Positions 44,577 through 53,989 of a stretch of DNA of 64,000 nucleotides are shown here, one piece after another (position 1 is the first letter of the stretch; the number at the start of each line of letters is the position of its first letter). Below the pieces are notes generated by a model that saw only the letters and a list, made by a program, of their open reading frames with translations, searched no databases and had not been told where the DNA came from. Source of the DNA: Hyphomonadaceae bacterium (GTDB taxonomy: Bacteria > Pseudomonadota > Alphaproteobacteria > Caulobacterales > Hyphomonadaceae); the NCBI GenBank assembly GCA_016714495.1, contig JADKDU010000007.1, positions 124,001 to 188,000 of the forward strand. Reading direction: 5' to 3'. Both the position numbers and the translations under genes were made by a program.

Positions 44577-45242
44577 TCAGAAGAGATCGAGCTGCGGTTT
44601 TGCCTTCGACGCCTTCGCAGACTTTGCCGGGGCCTGCTCCGTCATCTCCCAATTGCCTTCATCATCGAACGTACGCAGCAGCGATTTCACATCTTTCAGC
44701 GACGCATCAACCTCGCCGAGCCAGATGGGCCAGGCTTCCTCGGGCAGAATGGCGGGCATTCGATCCGTGATCTTTAGGACAAGCGAGTTTGCAGGAACAG
44801 TTAGCTGGATGAAGCAGGGAATGAGGCCCGCCTCCCCTTCCCAGTCTTCCCAGATCACCGCGATGGCGATCGGCTGGCGATCCCTGGGGCTGAAAACCCA
44901 TTGCTTTGTCTTGCCGGAAGGCAGCTCTTCGCCTTCGTTGAAGGTCGCAACGAAGCAAATGCCGCGACGCTCGGCGAAGGGCTCTGAAAATGTCGGGCGG
45001 CTGTCGACTGTTTCACTGCGGGCGTGCATGTGGTCAGGCTTGAACGATGGATTGCCAACCTTGGAAAAGCCCCAGCGCATGTCCGCCATTTCGCGCTTGC
45101 CGTCTTCGCCAAGACGCACGATGCGCGCCATGCGCATTGGCGTTGAAACGGTGACGGGCTGGCCCTCAACGATCGTTCCGAGCGGCTGGGAGAAGGCTAC
45201 GACCTCCTTCCACGTCGCCATCTGCGTGAACTTCCCGCACAT
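44577..45242 (-). CDS. Divergent SRAP (YedK/HMCES-like) protein
   Basis: SRAP-domain protein of 221 residues. Family members protect abasic sites by forming a covalent link through Cys2. Cys2 is present (MCGKF), as are the HARSETV segment, WVFSPRDRQPIAIAVIWEDW and DRMPAILP. Several active-site positions differ from E. coli YedK: the Asn before ARxET is His73, the GFYEW block reads TFNEGEE, and the His before DRMP is Thr159. It may therefore differ in cross-link reversal or DNA choice. A Lys-rich tail (PAKSAKASKAKPQLDLF) ends it. It follows the HerA-like gene by 6 bases, so the two probably form an operon. Confidence 0.85.
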   Translation of the reverse strand: MCGKFTQMATWKEVVAFSQPLGTIVEGQPVTVSTPMRMARIVRLGEDGKREMADMRWGFSKVGNPSFKPDHMHARSETVDSRPTFSEPFAERRGICFVATFNEGEELPSGKTKQWVFSPRDRQPIAIAVIWEDWEGEAGLIPCFIQLTVPANSLVLKITDRMPAILPEEAWPIWLGEVDASLKDVKSLLRTFDDEGNWEMTEQAPAKSAKASKAKPQLDLF

Positions 45243-45248
45243 GGTCGC

Positions 45249-46799
45249 CTAGCGCTTCCGGTTGCCGAACATGCCGCGGAAGACGAATTGCGTGAGTTCG
45301 CGCGTGGCTGTTCGCATGAAAGTGCTGGTAGCGGCCTCGACGGGCGTCTGGCGCGTCGACTTGCGCGCTGTTGCGGCCTTTGGCGCCGGCGCACGGGGCG
45401 CGACCTTGGGAGCGGCCTTTGCGGCTTCGCGCCGGGCCTTGGCGGCTTCGGCCTCGGCCTTCTGCTGCTTGGCCAGCGTCTCGGCTTCTTTTGCGGCAAT
45501 AGCTTCCCGGCCGGTCAGGATTTCGTAGGCCGACTCCCGGTCGATCGTGGTGTCGTATTTCATCGAGACGGGGCTTTGCGCTTGCACGGCCGCCCTCTCC
45601 TCATCGGTTGCAGGCCCGAGGCGCGATGCAGGCGGGCGGATCAGCGTGCGTTCCACCACTGTCGGCGCGCCCTTGACGTCGAGCGAGGAGACAAGGGCCT
45701 CGCCCGTGCCGAGTTCAGTGATCGCGGTTTCGGTGTCGATGACGGGATTCGGACGGAAACTTTGCGCGGCGGCTTTCACGCCCTTGCGCTCGGTGGGGGT
45801 GTAAGCGCGCAGGGCGTGCTGGATCCGGCAACCGAGCTGGGCGAGGACATTTTCTGGCAGGTCGCGCGGATTCTGCGTGACGAAATAGACGCCGACGCCC
45901 TTGGAGCGGATCAGGCGAACGACCTGCTCGATCTTGTCGACGAGGGCCTTGGGCGCGTCATTGAAGAGAAGGTGCGCTTCGTCGAAGAAGAAGACGAGCT
46001 TGGGCTTGTCCGGATCGCCGACCTCCGGGAGGCGCTCGAACAGCTCGGCGAGCAGCCAGAGCAGGAAGGTGGAGTAAAGACGCGGTGAATTGATCAGCGT
46101 GGTGGCGTCCAGCACGTTGATATACCCGCGGCCATCCGTACCGACGCGCATGAAGTCGGTGAGTTCGAGAGCCGGTTCGCCGAAGAATATCTCGGCCCCT
46201 TCGCGTTCAAGCATGAGCAGTTGGCGTTGTACCGCGCCGATGGAAGCTGCGGCGACATTGCCATAAGTGCGCTGGATTTCGGGGGCTATGGTCGAGACAT
46301 GTGTCAGCAGGCTGCGCAGGTCCTTGAAATCGAGCAGGAGGAGATCGTTGTCGTCGGCATACTGGAAGGCGATCGTGACGACGCCTTCCTGCGTCTCGTT
46401 CAGTTGCAGCAGACGGGAGAGGAGCTGCGGTCCCATTTCCGACACCGTGGCGCGGATCGGATGGCCGCGCTTGCCATAGATGTCCCAGAAGATGCACGGG
46501 GCCGCCTGATAGGTGATCGGGTCCATGCCGATCTGGGCGACGCGTTCGTTGATCTTCTCGAGGCCCTTCCCCGTCGGCGTTGCGGCGATGCAGATGCCGG
46601 ACAGGTCGCCTTTGACGTCGGCGCAGAAGACGGGAACGCCCGCCGCCGAGAACTGCTCGGCCATGACCTGCAGTGTCACGGTCTTGCCGGTGCCGGTCGC
46701 CCCCGCCACCAACCCGTGCCGGTTGGCCCGCGCCAGAAGCAGATTCTGCGGGCTCTTGTGATCAGGTCCGCCGCCGCCAAGGAAAATGCTATCGCTCAT
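45249..46799 (-). CDS. HerA-like ATPase, DUF853 family
   Basis: Cytosolic P-loop ATPase of 516 residues similar to E. coli YjgR and related to the HerA/FtsK translocases. Walker A is GATGTGKT (33-40) in RHGLVAGATGTGKTVTLQVM. Other family blocks are FCADVKGDLSGI, HPIRATVSEMGPQLLSRLLQ, Walker B KLVFFFDEAHLLF and GVGVYFVTQNPRDLPENVLA. The C-terminal 90 residues are a long Ala/Lys/Glu coiled-coil and basic tail. I chose ATG 46799, because AGGA stands 7 bases before it; ATG 46805 is too close to that site. It probably acts on DNA together with the SRAP protein encoded downstream, a guess from the operon. Confidence 0.88.
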   Translation of the reverse strand: MSDSIFLGGGGPDHKSPQNLLLARANRHGLVAGATGTGKTVTLQVMAEQFSAAGVPVFCADVKGDLSGICIAATPTGKGLEKINERVAQIGMDPITYQAAPCIFWDIYGKRGHPIRATVSEMGPQLLSRLLQLNETQEGVVTIAFQYADDNDLLLLDFKDLRSLLTHVSTIAPEIQRTYGNVAAASIGAVQRQLLMLEREGAEIFFGEPALELTDFMRVGTDGRGYINVLDATTLINSPRLYSTFLLWLLAELFERLPEVGDPDKPKLVFFFDEAHLLFNDAPKALVDKIEQVVRLIRSKGVGVYFVTQNPRDLPENVLAQLGCRIQHALRAYTPTERKGVKAAAQSFRPNPVIDTETAITELGTGEALVSSLDVKGAPTVVERTLIRPPASRLGPATDEERAAVQAQSPVSMKYDTTIDRESAYEILTGREAIAAKEAETLAKQQKAEAEAAKARREAAKAAPKVAPRAPAPKAATARKSTRQTPVEAATSTFMRTATRELTQFVFRGMFGNRKR

Positions 46800-46933
46800 C
46801 AACATGTCCTGATCTTCAAGATTGGCGAAGACTAGAGGTCCAGCTGTCAGACGCCAAGCATGCTTGCGCCGAGCGCGGCAAAAGCGCGTCGGCCGCCTAG
46901 GCGCCACGCTGTAATCGCAATAGATCGGTAAGC

Positions 46934-48127
46934 ATGGCGTCCGAAGGGCTGAGCAGAGCTACGTGGCTGACGGCTGGGGTGTGGGTCATCGCCACCGTGG
47001 CCATCGGCTTCTTGCTGAATCAGGGCGCCAAAATCCTGGCGCCCTTCGCCATGGCCATCTTCGTGTGGCTGGTGATGGAAGGTTTTTCCAGGGTTATAAC
47101 GAAGAATTTCCCGAAAGTGCCCGGCTGGCTCACCTATGTGATCGCAGTGACCATCGTGGTGGCGAGCATTATCGTCTTCGTCGGCGTCATCCGCGGGGCG
47201 GTCGAGGAGTTCGTCGACAAGTCGGCGGATTACGAACGACACATCAACGCTATCATCAAGAACGCCTACACCCAGCTCAACCTGCTTGCACCGCCGGAAG
47301 CCATCCTCGCCGCGCCGGTCGATGGCGAGGCGCCCATAGGGGCGGCCGCGACGCAGGAGATCGCTGCGGCCCAGCCGCCGACCGTCGCGCAACTCCTGTC
47401 CAGCAACGCCACGAGCCTGGCCCAGCTCGCCGGCAACACGGTCTCGGGCCTCGTTGGCGACATGGTGCTGGTGTTCATTTACGTCGCTTTCCTGATCCTG
47501 ACGGCCGGCTCGTTCTCCAACAAGCTCGACCGAATCTTCGTCCGTTCCAGCGACCGCGAACGTGCGCGCCTGATCGGCAAGGAAGTGCGGCGGGCCATGG
47601 AACAATATCTCTGGGTGCAGACGGCGCTGTCGATCATCGCCACCTCGCTTACCTATGTGACGCTGCTTGTCATCGGGCTCGACAACGCCCTGTTCTGGGC
47701 GTTCGTGATCTTCGTACTTAACTACATCCCCACAATCGGTTCGATTATCGCAACCGTGCTGCCCTCGCTGTTCGCCATTGTGCAGCCGCTGGCGTCCTGG
47801 CCCGGCTGGATGCCGGATGATTCGTTGATGTGCGGCGCGATCGTCTTCATCGGCGTCAGCGTGTGGCAGTTCCTGATCGGCAATTTTGTTGCGCCTCGCA
47901 TGCAGGCGAACAGCCTCAATCTTTCGGCGCTGGTCGTGTTGCTATCACTCGCCGTTTGGGGCGCCCTATGGGGGCCGGTCGGCATGTTCCTGTCTGCGCC
48001 GCTGACCGTCATGGTCATGATCGTGCTGGCGCAGATACCCGGCGCCCGCTGGATCGCCGTGCTGCTGTCGGCCAATGGCAGCCCGGGCGAGTATGCGGTG
48101 AAGCATGACGAAGCGTCCGAAGAGTAA
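46934..48127 (+). CDS. AI-2E family transporter (PerM-like)
   Basis: Inner-membrane protein of 397 residues with about eight hydrophobic segments, from the AI-2 exporter (TqsA/YhhT/PerM) superfamily. Typical are the paired N-terminal helices (WLTAGVWVIATVAIGFLLNQ), a middle soluble section, and the conserved block NYIPTIGSIIATVLPSLFAI, followed by IGNFVAPRMQANSLNLSALV, then SLAVWGALWGPVGMFLSAPL. Members export various small molecules or act as Na+/H+ antiporters, so the substrate is open. It is divergent from the HerA-like gene. Confidence 0.9.
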   Translation: MASEGLSRATWLTAGVWVIATVAIGFLLNQGAKILAPFAMAIFVWLVMEGFSRVITKNFPKVPGWLTYVIAVTIVVASIIVFVGVIRGAVEEFVDKSADYERHINAIIKNAYTQLNLLAPPEAILAAPVDGEAPIGAAATQEIAAAQPPTVAQLLSSNATSLAQLAGNTVSGLVGDMVLVFIYVAFLILTAGSFSNKLDRIFVRSSDRERARLIGKEVRRAMEQYLWVQTALSIIATSLTYVTLLVIGLDNALFWAFVIFVLNYIPTIGSIIATVLPSLFAIVQPLASWPGWMPDDSLMCGAIVFIGVSVWQFLIGNFVAPRMQANSLNLSALVVLLSLAVWGALWGPVGMFLSAPLTVMVMIVLAQIPGARWIAVLLSANGSPGEYAVKHDEASEE

Positions 48128-48474
48128 CGTCACGCGCAATTGACAGACATCTGATCGCGAAATCGGGGCTTTAGCTTGCCGCAGTGGATTTTCGCCCGAC
48201 AAATAACGGGCGGCGGGGGCGCTTGGAGCGATCCCGCTCGGGCGTCCGCGTGCGTCCCCCACCCAGCTTGCGGATCTGCCTGTGGGCCGCCGGACACATC
48301 CCCCGTTCGGCGGCCCTGTTGGCCTTGATCCCCCAACGCAGCCATGAAGACCTGCCAGCCTATCGCCGCATTGCAGCATGATTTTGCGCGCATCGATGGC
48401 TTGCTTGGTTGGCCCGTGCGGGTCTAGCTCTCGCATCCGCGTCGATTCTCCCTACATCCGCAGGTGCATTTCCT
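48128..48474. other. 347-base gap before the NAD-GDH gene
   Basis: GC-rich, with a small GAGCG/CGCTC hairpin near 48225-48240 but no T run. It should contain the gdhB promoter and leader. I see no tRNA, riboswitch or coding pattern; the frame of gdhB stays open to TTG 48409 but without family similarity. Confidence 0.6.
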
Positions 48475-51400
48475 ATGAGCCTGACCCGCACTTCCGGAGA
48501 CGTTTTGACTCGATCCAGCGATCTGGCCTTTACACGCGAGAACCTGCTTTCGGCGGCGGAGAAGCTGCTCGCCAAGCGCGCGGCCAGGCCGGATGCGAAG
48601 GCGTTCGAGACCTTCCTCGAACAATATCGGGCCGACGCGTTCATCGAAGACTTCCTTGTCCTTACTGTCGAAGACGCCGCCTCGCTCGCCATCGACCTGT
48701 GGGACTTCAACAAGCAGGCCGAGAACCTTGCCAGCCGCACGATCCGCACGCGGCGCGCCACGGGCGCCGGCGGTCGCGCGCTTCGGCTCGACGTTGCTGA
48801 AATCACAGGTCCTGACATGTCCTTCCTGGTCGACAGCGCCATTGGCGCCTGCCAGGAGGCCAAAGTCGAAATCCGCGCTGTGCTGCACCCCATCGTGCCA
48901 AGCCCGCAGGGAAAGCGGTCGACGATCCAGATTCACCTGCCCGCATTGAGCGACACGCAGCGCGCCGACCTGCAGAAGAAGCTGGAGGACGCTTTCGCCG
49001 ATGTGGCGGTGGTCAATGCCGACTTCCACGCCATGCGCGCGAAGATGGAAGAAGCGTCGGCGCGCCTTGCAGGGCTAAAGGCCACGCAGGGCCGCACGTC
49101 GGGCGAGATCGTCGAAGCCCGTGCGTTCCTGTCCTGGCTTACGGATGAGAACTTCACCTACCTCGGCGCGCGCGATTACACATTCGCGCTCGACGCCAAT
49201 GGCCGTCTCGCCAACGAGGAACCCATAGTCGACGAAAAGTCGGGGCTGGGCATCCTGCGCGATCCTGCACGCAATGTCCTGTCGCGTGGCGCTGAGCCGA
49301 CCATGCTGACGCCAACGATCCGCGCTTTCATCAACGAGCCCTCGCCCATCATCGTGGCGAAGGCCAGCTTCGTTTCGCGCGTCCACCGACGCAGCCATGC
49401 CGATTATATCGGCGTCAAACGCTATGATGAGAGAGGCGAAGTGATCGGCGAGACGCGCTTCGTCGGCCTGTTCACGTCCGAGGCCTACACCCGCGCCGCC
49501 GATGAAGTGCCGCTGATCCGTCGCAAGATCGAGAATGTGAAGGCGGCTGCGCCGCAAGGCTCTCGCTTTTCCGCCAAGCAACTCGATTCCGTTCTGAAGA
49601 ATTATCCGCGGGATGAGTTGTTCCAGATTTCCGAAGCTGACCTGGCGCGCATCTCTTCCGGCGCGCTGCGGCTGCTGTTGCGACCGCGCACGCACCTGTT
49701 CATCCGGCGCGACCGCTTCGACCGCTATGTGTCCGCCCTGCTCTATACCCCGCGCGACAGCTACACGTCCGATCTTCGCACACGGGCGCACAAGATGCTG
49801 GCCGACGCCTATGGCGGGCGCGCATCCGCCTATTATCCTTCGTTCGGCGACGGCCCGCTGGCGCGGGTTCACCTCATTATTGGCCTGAGCCCCGGCCACC
49901 CTGAGCCCGACGAGGACAGCCTCGATCTGCAGATGCGGCAGCTGTTCGAAACATGGGAAGATGCGCTTGGCCGCGTCGCCCGCTCGACCAATTCGGATCA
50001 GACGCTGACAGCGCGCGCACAATTCGGCGTGGCTTACAAGGAGACTTTCCAGCCGGAGGAAGGCCTTGCCGACCTGCTGGCCATCAACGGCCTGGCGCCG
50101 GGCAAGGCGATGCGCGCGCGCGTTTGGGGGCCTGACTTCGAGGCGGGTGTCAGCCGCGTGAAAATCTATCATCGCGACCAGCCGCTCGACCTCGCAGAGA
50201 TTGTGCCGGTGCTGGAGCGCATGGGCCTGCGCGTGCGCGCCGAGGTCGGTTATCCGATCCGCCTGGCGGCCGACGACGGCGCGCCCGAGGCGGCCGTCTA
50301 TGTCCACGATCTGGCGATTGATCGACCGGCCGGCCAGAAGCGGCTGGACGCGCGTTTCGAGCGAGCGTTCGAAGCGATCTGGGCCCGCGACACGGAGAAT
50401 GACCGGTTCAACAGTCTGGTCGTGGCGCTGGGAGCGGATTGGCGTTCGGCGGCGCTACTGCGGACATTGTCGCGTTATCGCAGCCAGTCCGGGCTCGATC
50501 CATCCGAGCCCGTGCAGGTGCGCGCGCTGGCCGAGCATCCTGAGATCGCCAACAATCTGCTGACGCTGTTCGCGATCAAGTTCGACCCTGCCGCGAAAGG
50601 CGATCTCGAGAAGCGCCGCAAGGATGCCGCGCCGGTTGTCGCCGAGATCCACAAACAGCTGGAGGCGGTCGCGACACTGGATGCCGACCGCGCCCTGCGT
50701 CGCTTGCTGGCTCTGGTGAACGCTACGCAACGGACAAACTTCTATCTCAGCGACGTCGACGGCAGGCCATATCGGCATATCGCTGTGAAGATCGCCAGCC
50801 GTGAGGCCGATCCCCTGCCCGCGCCGCGGCCGTATCGCGAAATCTTCGTGTGGTCTCCGGATGTCGAAGGCGTTCACCTGCGCTTTGGCCCGGTGGCGCG
50901 CGGCGGCCTGCGCTGGTCGGACAGGCGGGATGATTTCCGGACTGAGGTTCTGGGCCTTGTGAAGGCGCAGCAGGTCAAGAACGCCGTCATCGTGCCCGTT
51001 GGATCGAAGGGAGGCTTCTATCCCAAGAACCTTCCGGCCAAAGGCACACGCGAGGACATCCAGGCGGCGGGCATTGCCGCCTACAAAACGTTTGTCGGCG
51101 CACTGCTGCAACTGACCGACAACATTGTCGGCGGCAAGACCGTGCATCCGCCCGGCGTCGTGGTGTGGGATGGCGAGGATCCCTATCTCGTCGTTGCGGC
51201 CGACAAGGGCACGGCGACCTTTTCCGACATCGCAAACGGGCTTTCAGCCGATTACAAATTCTGGCTTGGCGATGCGTTCGCTTCGGGCGGATCGGTCGGC
51301 TACGACCACAAGAAGATGGGCATCACCGCCCGCGGCGCGTGGGAGGCGGTGAAACGCCATTTCCGCGAGATGGGCCACGATACGCAGAGCCAGCCCTTCT

Positions 51401-53349
51401 CTGTGATCGGCATTGGCGACATGTCCGGCGATGTGTTCGGCAACGGCATGCTTTTGTCGAAAGTCATCGAGCTGAAAGCGGCGTTCGATCATCGTCATAT
51501 CTTCCTTGATCCCAATCCGGCGGACCTCGAAGCAGCGTTCAACGAGCGCAAGCGCATGTTCGACCTGCCGCGCTCGTCCTGGGCGGATTATGACAAGAAG
51601 CTGATCTCGAAAGGCGGCGGCGTGTTCGAGCGCACGGCGAAGTCGATCAGGCTGACGCCGGAGATCAAGGCGCTGGCGGGCGTGACGGATGACGAGATGA
51701 CGCCGGATGCGCTGATCAAGACGCTGCTGACGGCGGAGGTGGATCTTCTGTGGTTCGGCGGCATCGGCGCCTACATCAAGTGTTCGACGCAGAGCCATGC
51801 CGATGTCGGCGACAAGGCAAACGATATCTTGCGCGTCGACGCCAAGGATGTGCGCGCAAAGGTGATCGCGGAGGGCGCGAATCTGGGCGTGACGCAGGCC
51901 GGCCGCATCGAGTTCGCGCGCAAGGGCGGGCGGATCAATACCGACGCCATCGACAATTCGGCAGGCGTGGATTCCTCCGACCACGAGGTCAACATCAAGA
52001 TCCTCACCGCCGAAGCGATCCATGAAGGCGCTCTGAAGGAGAAAGATCGCAACGCCCTGCTCGCCTCGATGACCGACGACGTCGGTCATCTCGTGCTTGA
52101 AAACAATTACGCCCAGACCGGCGCTCTCTCGGTGATGCAGGCGACCGCGCCGGGCGATCTCGACAGTCATGAAGGCTTGATCGAAACGCTTGAAGGCCAG
52201 GGCAAGCTTGATCGCGTCGTGGAGGGGCTGCCGTCTCTGGAAGCGTTCCGGAAACTGCGAGAGCAGCATCTGGGCCTGACCCGGCCGGAGCTGGCGGTTG
52301 TCATGGCCTACGCCAAGCTCGACTTCTTTTCGTCGCTCATTGCATCGAAGGCGCCAGACGATCCGGCTTTCGAGAAGCTGCTGGTCACGTATTTCCCCGA
52401 CGAGCTCGAGACGTTCGGCGAGGCGCGCAAGCGTCACAGGCTGCGGCGCGAGATCATTGCGACGCGACTGGCGAACCGTATCGTCAACATGACAGGCCCC
52501 AGCTTTCCGATCCAAAAACACGCCGCGGAAGGCGTGGACGCCGGCCATATTGCGCAGGCGTTCGAAGCGGCGTTCGCCGCCTTCCACATCGACGAGCTGG
52601 TCGATCGCATCAATGCGCTTGACGGCAAGGCGCCGGCTGCGGCGCAGATCATGATGGCGGTGGAGACATCCGCGAACTTGCGCATGCTGGCTGGAAGCTT
52701 CACGACGGAGCCTGAAATGCTCCGCTCAGGGTCGATCGCCAAGGTGGTCGAGCGCAATCGCAGCGCAATCGCAGAAATCCGCGCCCTCCTACCCTCGGCG
52801 CTCTCTCCGCTGGTTCAGGGCCGCGTTGATGCGCGGGCGCAGAAATACCGCGCCGCGGGCGCGCCGGCCGACATTGCTCACGATGTGGCGCTGGTTCGGG
52901 CTCTGGCTTCGGCGCGTGAGACCGTCGAAATCGCGGACCAGACGAAATGGCCGCTCAAGGCCGCGCTGTTCATGCAGCACCAGCTTGGCCAGCAGCTGGG
53001 ATTCGACGGGATGCGTTCTGCGGTGCGGGACCTGGATCCGCGTGATCATTGGGACCGGCTGGCGCTGCAGCGCGTGGCCGACGACCTGCCCCGCCGGCAG
53101 AGCGAGCTGACGATCGCTGCAATACGGCTGGCGCAGAAGAGCAAGGTCGATCCCGCCGCCATCGACCGAGAGACGGCGCGGAAGCTGGTGGATGCCTGGA
53201 TCGAGCCGAGACGGGCGCTTGCCGACAGGCTGATGCAACCCATGCGGGCATTCGACAGCCAGGGCGGCTGGTCGCTCGCCAAATTGGTGCTGCTGGGCGA
53301 CGCGGTCCGCGAATTCATCTATGCTTGCCGGATTGAAGCCAGCGCCTGA
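48475..53349 (+). CDS. gdhB: NAD-specific glutamate dehydrogenase, large (180 kDa class)
   Basis: Converts glutamate to 2-oxoglutarate and ammonia with NAD, mainly in catabolism. The 1624-residue protein has the long N-terminal regulatory region with ACT-like domains and then the catalytic core. Core blocks are RFGPVARGGLRWSDRRDDFR, then TEVLGLVKAQQVKNAVIVP and GSKGGFYPKNLP (substrate lysines), VAADKGTATFSDIANG, VIGIGDMSGDVFGNGMLLS and AEGANLGVTQAGRIEFARKG. The long C-terminal helical region is complete. I chose ATG 48475 (MSLTRTSGD), with AGGTG before it; upstream TTG is unlikely. It is the largest gene of the window and has its own leader. Confidence 0.96.
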   Translation: MSLTRTSGDVLTRSSDLAFTRENLLSAAEKLLAKRAARPDAKAFETFLEQYRADAFIEDFLVLTVEDAASLAIDLWDFNKQAENLASRTIRTRRATGAGGRALRLDVAEITGPDMSFLVDSAIGACQEAKVEIRAVLHPIVPSPQGKRSTIQIHLPALSDTQRADLQKKLEDAFADVAVVNADFHAMRAKMEEASARLAGLKATQGRTSGEIVEARAFLSWLTDENFTYLGARDYTFALDANGRLANEEPIVDEKSGLGILRDPARNVLSRGAEPTMLTPTIRAFINEPSPIIVAKASFVSRVHRRSHADYIGVKRYDERGEVIGETRFVGLFTSEAYTRAADEVPLIRRKIENVKAAAPQGSRFSAKQLDSVLKNYPRDELFQISEADLARISSGALRLLLRPRTHLFIRRDRFDRYVSALLYTPRDSYTSDLRTRAHKMLADAYGGRASAYYPSFGDGPLARVHLIIGLSPGHPEPDEDSLDLQMRQLFETWEDALGRVARSTNSDQTLTARAQFGVAYKETFQPEEGLADLLAINGLAPGKAMRARVWGPDFEAGVSRVKIYHRDQPLDLAEIVPVLERMGLRVRAEVGYPIRLAADDGAPEAAVYVHDLAIDRPAGQKRLDARFERAFEAIWARDTENDRFNSLVVALGADWRSAALLRTLSRYRSQSGLDPSEPVQVRALAEHPEIANNLLTLFAIKFDPAAKGDLEKRRKDAAPVVAEIHKQLEAVATLDADRALRRLLALVNATQRTNFYLSDVDGRPYRHIAVKIASREADPLPAPRPYREIFVWSPDVEGVHLRFGPVARGGLRWSDRRDDFRTEVLGLVKAQQVKNAVIVPVGSKGGFYPKNLPAKGTREDIQAAGIAAYKTFVGALLQLTDNIVGGKTVHPPGVVVWDGEDPYLVVAADKGTATFSDIANGLSADYKFWLGDAFASGGSVGYDHKKMGITARGAWEAVKRHFREMGHDTQSQPFSVIGIGDMSGDVFGNGMLLSKVIELKAAFDHRHIFLDPNPADLEAAFNERKRMFDLPRSSWADYDKKLISKGGGVFERTAKSIRLTPEIKALAGVTDDEMTPDALIKTLLTAEVDLLWFGGIGAYIKCSTQSHADVGDKANDILRVDAKDVRAKVIAEGANLGVTQAGRIEFARKGGRINTDAIDNSAGVDSSDHEVNIKILTAEAIHEGALKEKDRNALLASMTDDVGHLVLENNYAQTGALSVMQATAPGDLDSHEGLIETLEGQGKLDRVVEGLPSLEAFRKLREQHLGLTRPELAVVMAYAKLDFFSSLIASKAPDDPAFEKLLVTYFPDELETFGEARKRHRLRREIIATRLANRIVNMTGPSFPIQKHAAEGVDAGHIAQAFEAAFAAFHIDELVDRINALDGKAPAAAQIMMAVETSANLRMLAGSFTTEPEMLRSGSIAKVVERNRSAIAEIRALLPSALSPLVQGRVDARAQKYRAAGAPADIAHDVALVRALASARETVEIADQTKWPLKAALFMQHQLGQQLGFDGMRSAVRDLDPRDHWDRLALQRVADDLPRRQSELTIAAIRLAQKSKVDPAAIDRETARKLVDAWIEPRRALADRLMQPMRAFDSQGGWSLAKLVLLGDAVREFIYACRIEASA

Positions 53350-53368
53350 TGATTAACCGGAGTTACGC

Positions 53369-53893
53369 GTGGACCGCGACCTGACATTTCGCGACGCCGA
53401 ATTGAAAGACGCCGCCGGCCTCGCCGAGATCGGGCGCGAGACGTTCGTCGAGACGTTCGGCAATCTCTATCCGCCGGGCGACCTGCGGCAGTATCTCGAT
53501 GACACCTATTCGGTCAGCCGAATGGAATCGGATCTGAAGGACCCGGATGTCGAGGTCCGCATTGCCTATTCCGGACGGAAAATGGTGGCGTACTGCAAGA
53601 TCGGACCGTGCAAGCTGCCGTTTGATGTCGGGCCGGAGCCGGCGCTGGAGCTGCACCGGGTCTATGTCTATCAGGCAGGCCAGGGTGTGGGCGTCGGGCG
53701 GATCCTGCTGGCCTGGGCGATCGAACGGTCGCGGCAGCGTGGCGCTAAGAATCTCTTCCTTGGCGTGTGGGAATCCAATGAGCGCGCAATCGCGCTGTAT
53801 GAAAACCGGGGCTTCGAGAAGGTCGGCGGCTACAAGTTCAAGGTCGGCGATACGCTGGATGACGAATTCATCATGCGCCTTCGCCTTGCGTAA
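53369..53893 (+). CDS. GNAT-family N-acetyltransferase
   Basis: Acetyltransferase of 174 residues with the GNAT fold. The acetyl-CoA part is visible as ALELHRVYVYQAGQGVGVGR (the R/Q-x-x-G-x-G/A loop reads QGVGVG) and LFLGVWESNERAIALYENRG with the conserved Asn and Tyr. The N-terminal FRDAELKDAAGLAEIGRETF is the usual substrate-side helix. The start is GTG 53369 with CCGGAG before it, 19 bases after the NAD-GDH stop, so it may share that transcript. The pattern resembles spermidine/amino-acid acetyltransferases, but the substrate is not predictable. Confidence 0.88.
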   Translation: MDRDLTFRDAELKDAAGLAEIGRETFVETFGNLYPPGDLRQYLDDTYSVSRMESDLKDPDVEVRIAYSGRKMVAYCKIGPCKLPFDVGPEPALELHRVYVYQAGQGVGVGRILLAWAIERSRQRGAKNLFLGVWESNERAIALYENRGFEKVGGYKFKVGDTLDDEFIMRLRLA

Positions 53894-53989
53894 TGCTGCT
53901 TAACTGTCGCTTTCCGCTTAACTCGCAGAGCCAATCACCCTACATAGCCTTGCCCGCCGTCGCGTGGGCCCGAGGGAGCTTTCACCGAC

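Noticed and set aside
45249..46799. HerA-like ATPase and SRAP as an anti-phage defence system
   Set aside because: DUF853 and SRAP proteins are widespread housekeeping or repair proteins, and no nuclease, NurA or other defence partner is next to them.
48200..48300. A GC-rich fold before gdhB that might be a tRNA or small RNA
   Set aside because: No T-arm GTTCRANNC, no acceptor pairing and no T run; only a short hairpin.
51244..52587. A 447-codon open frame opposite the NAD-GDH gene
   Set aside because: Composition is that of an antisense frame in GC-rich DNA, and the sense strand is clearly coding.
53894..53989. yybP-ykoY manganese riboswitch before the TerC gene
   Set aside because: The gap lacks the conserved GGGGAGUA-type core and paired stems.
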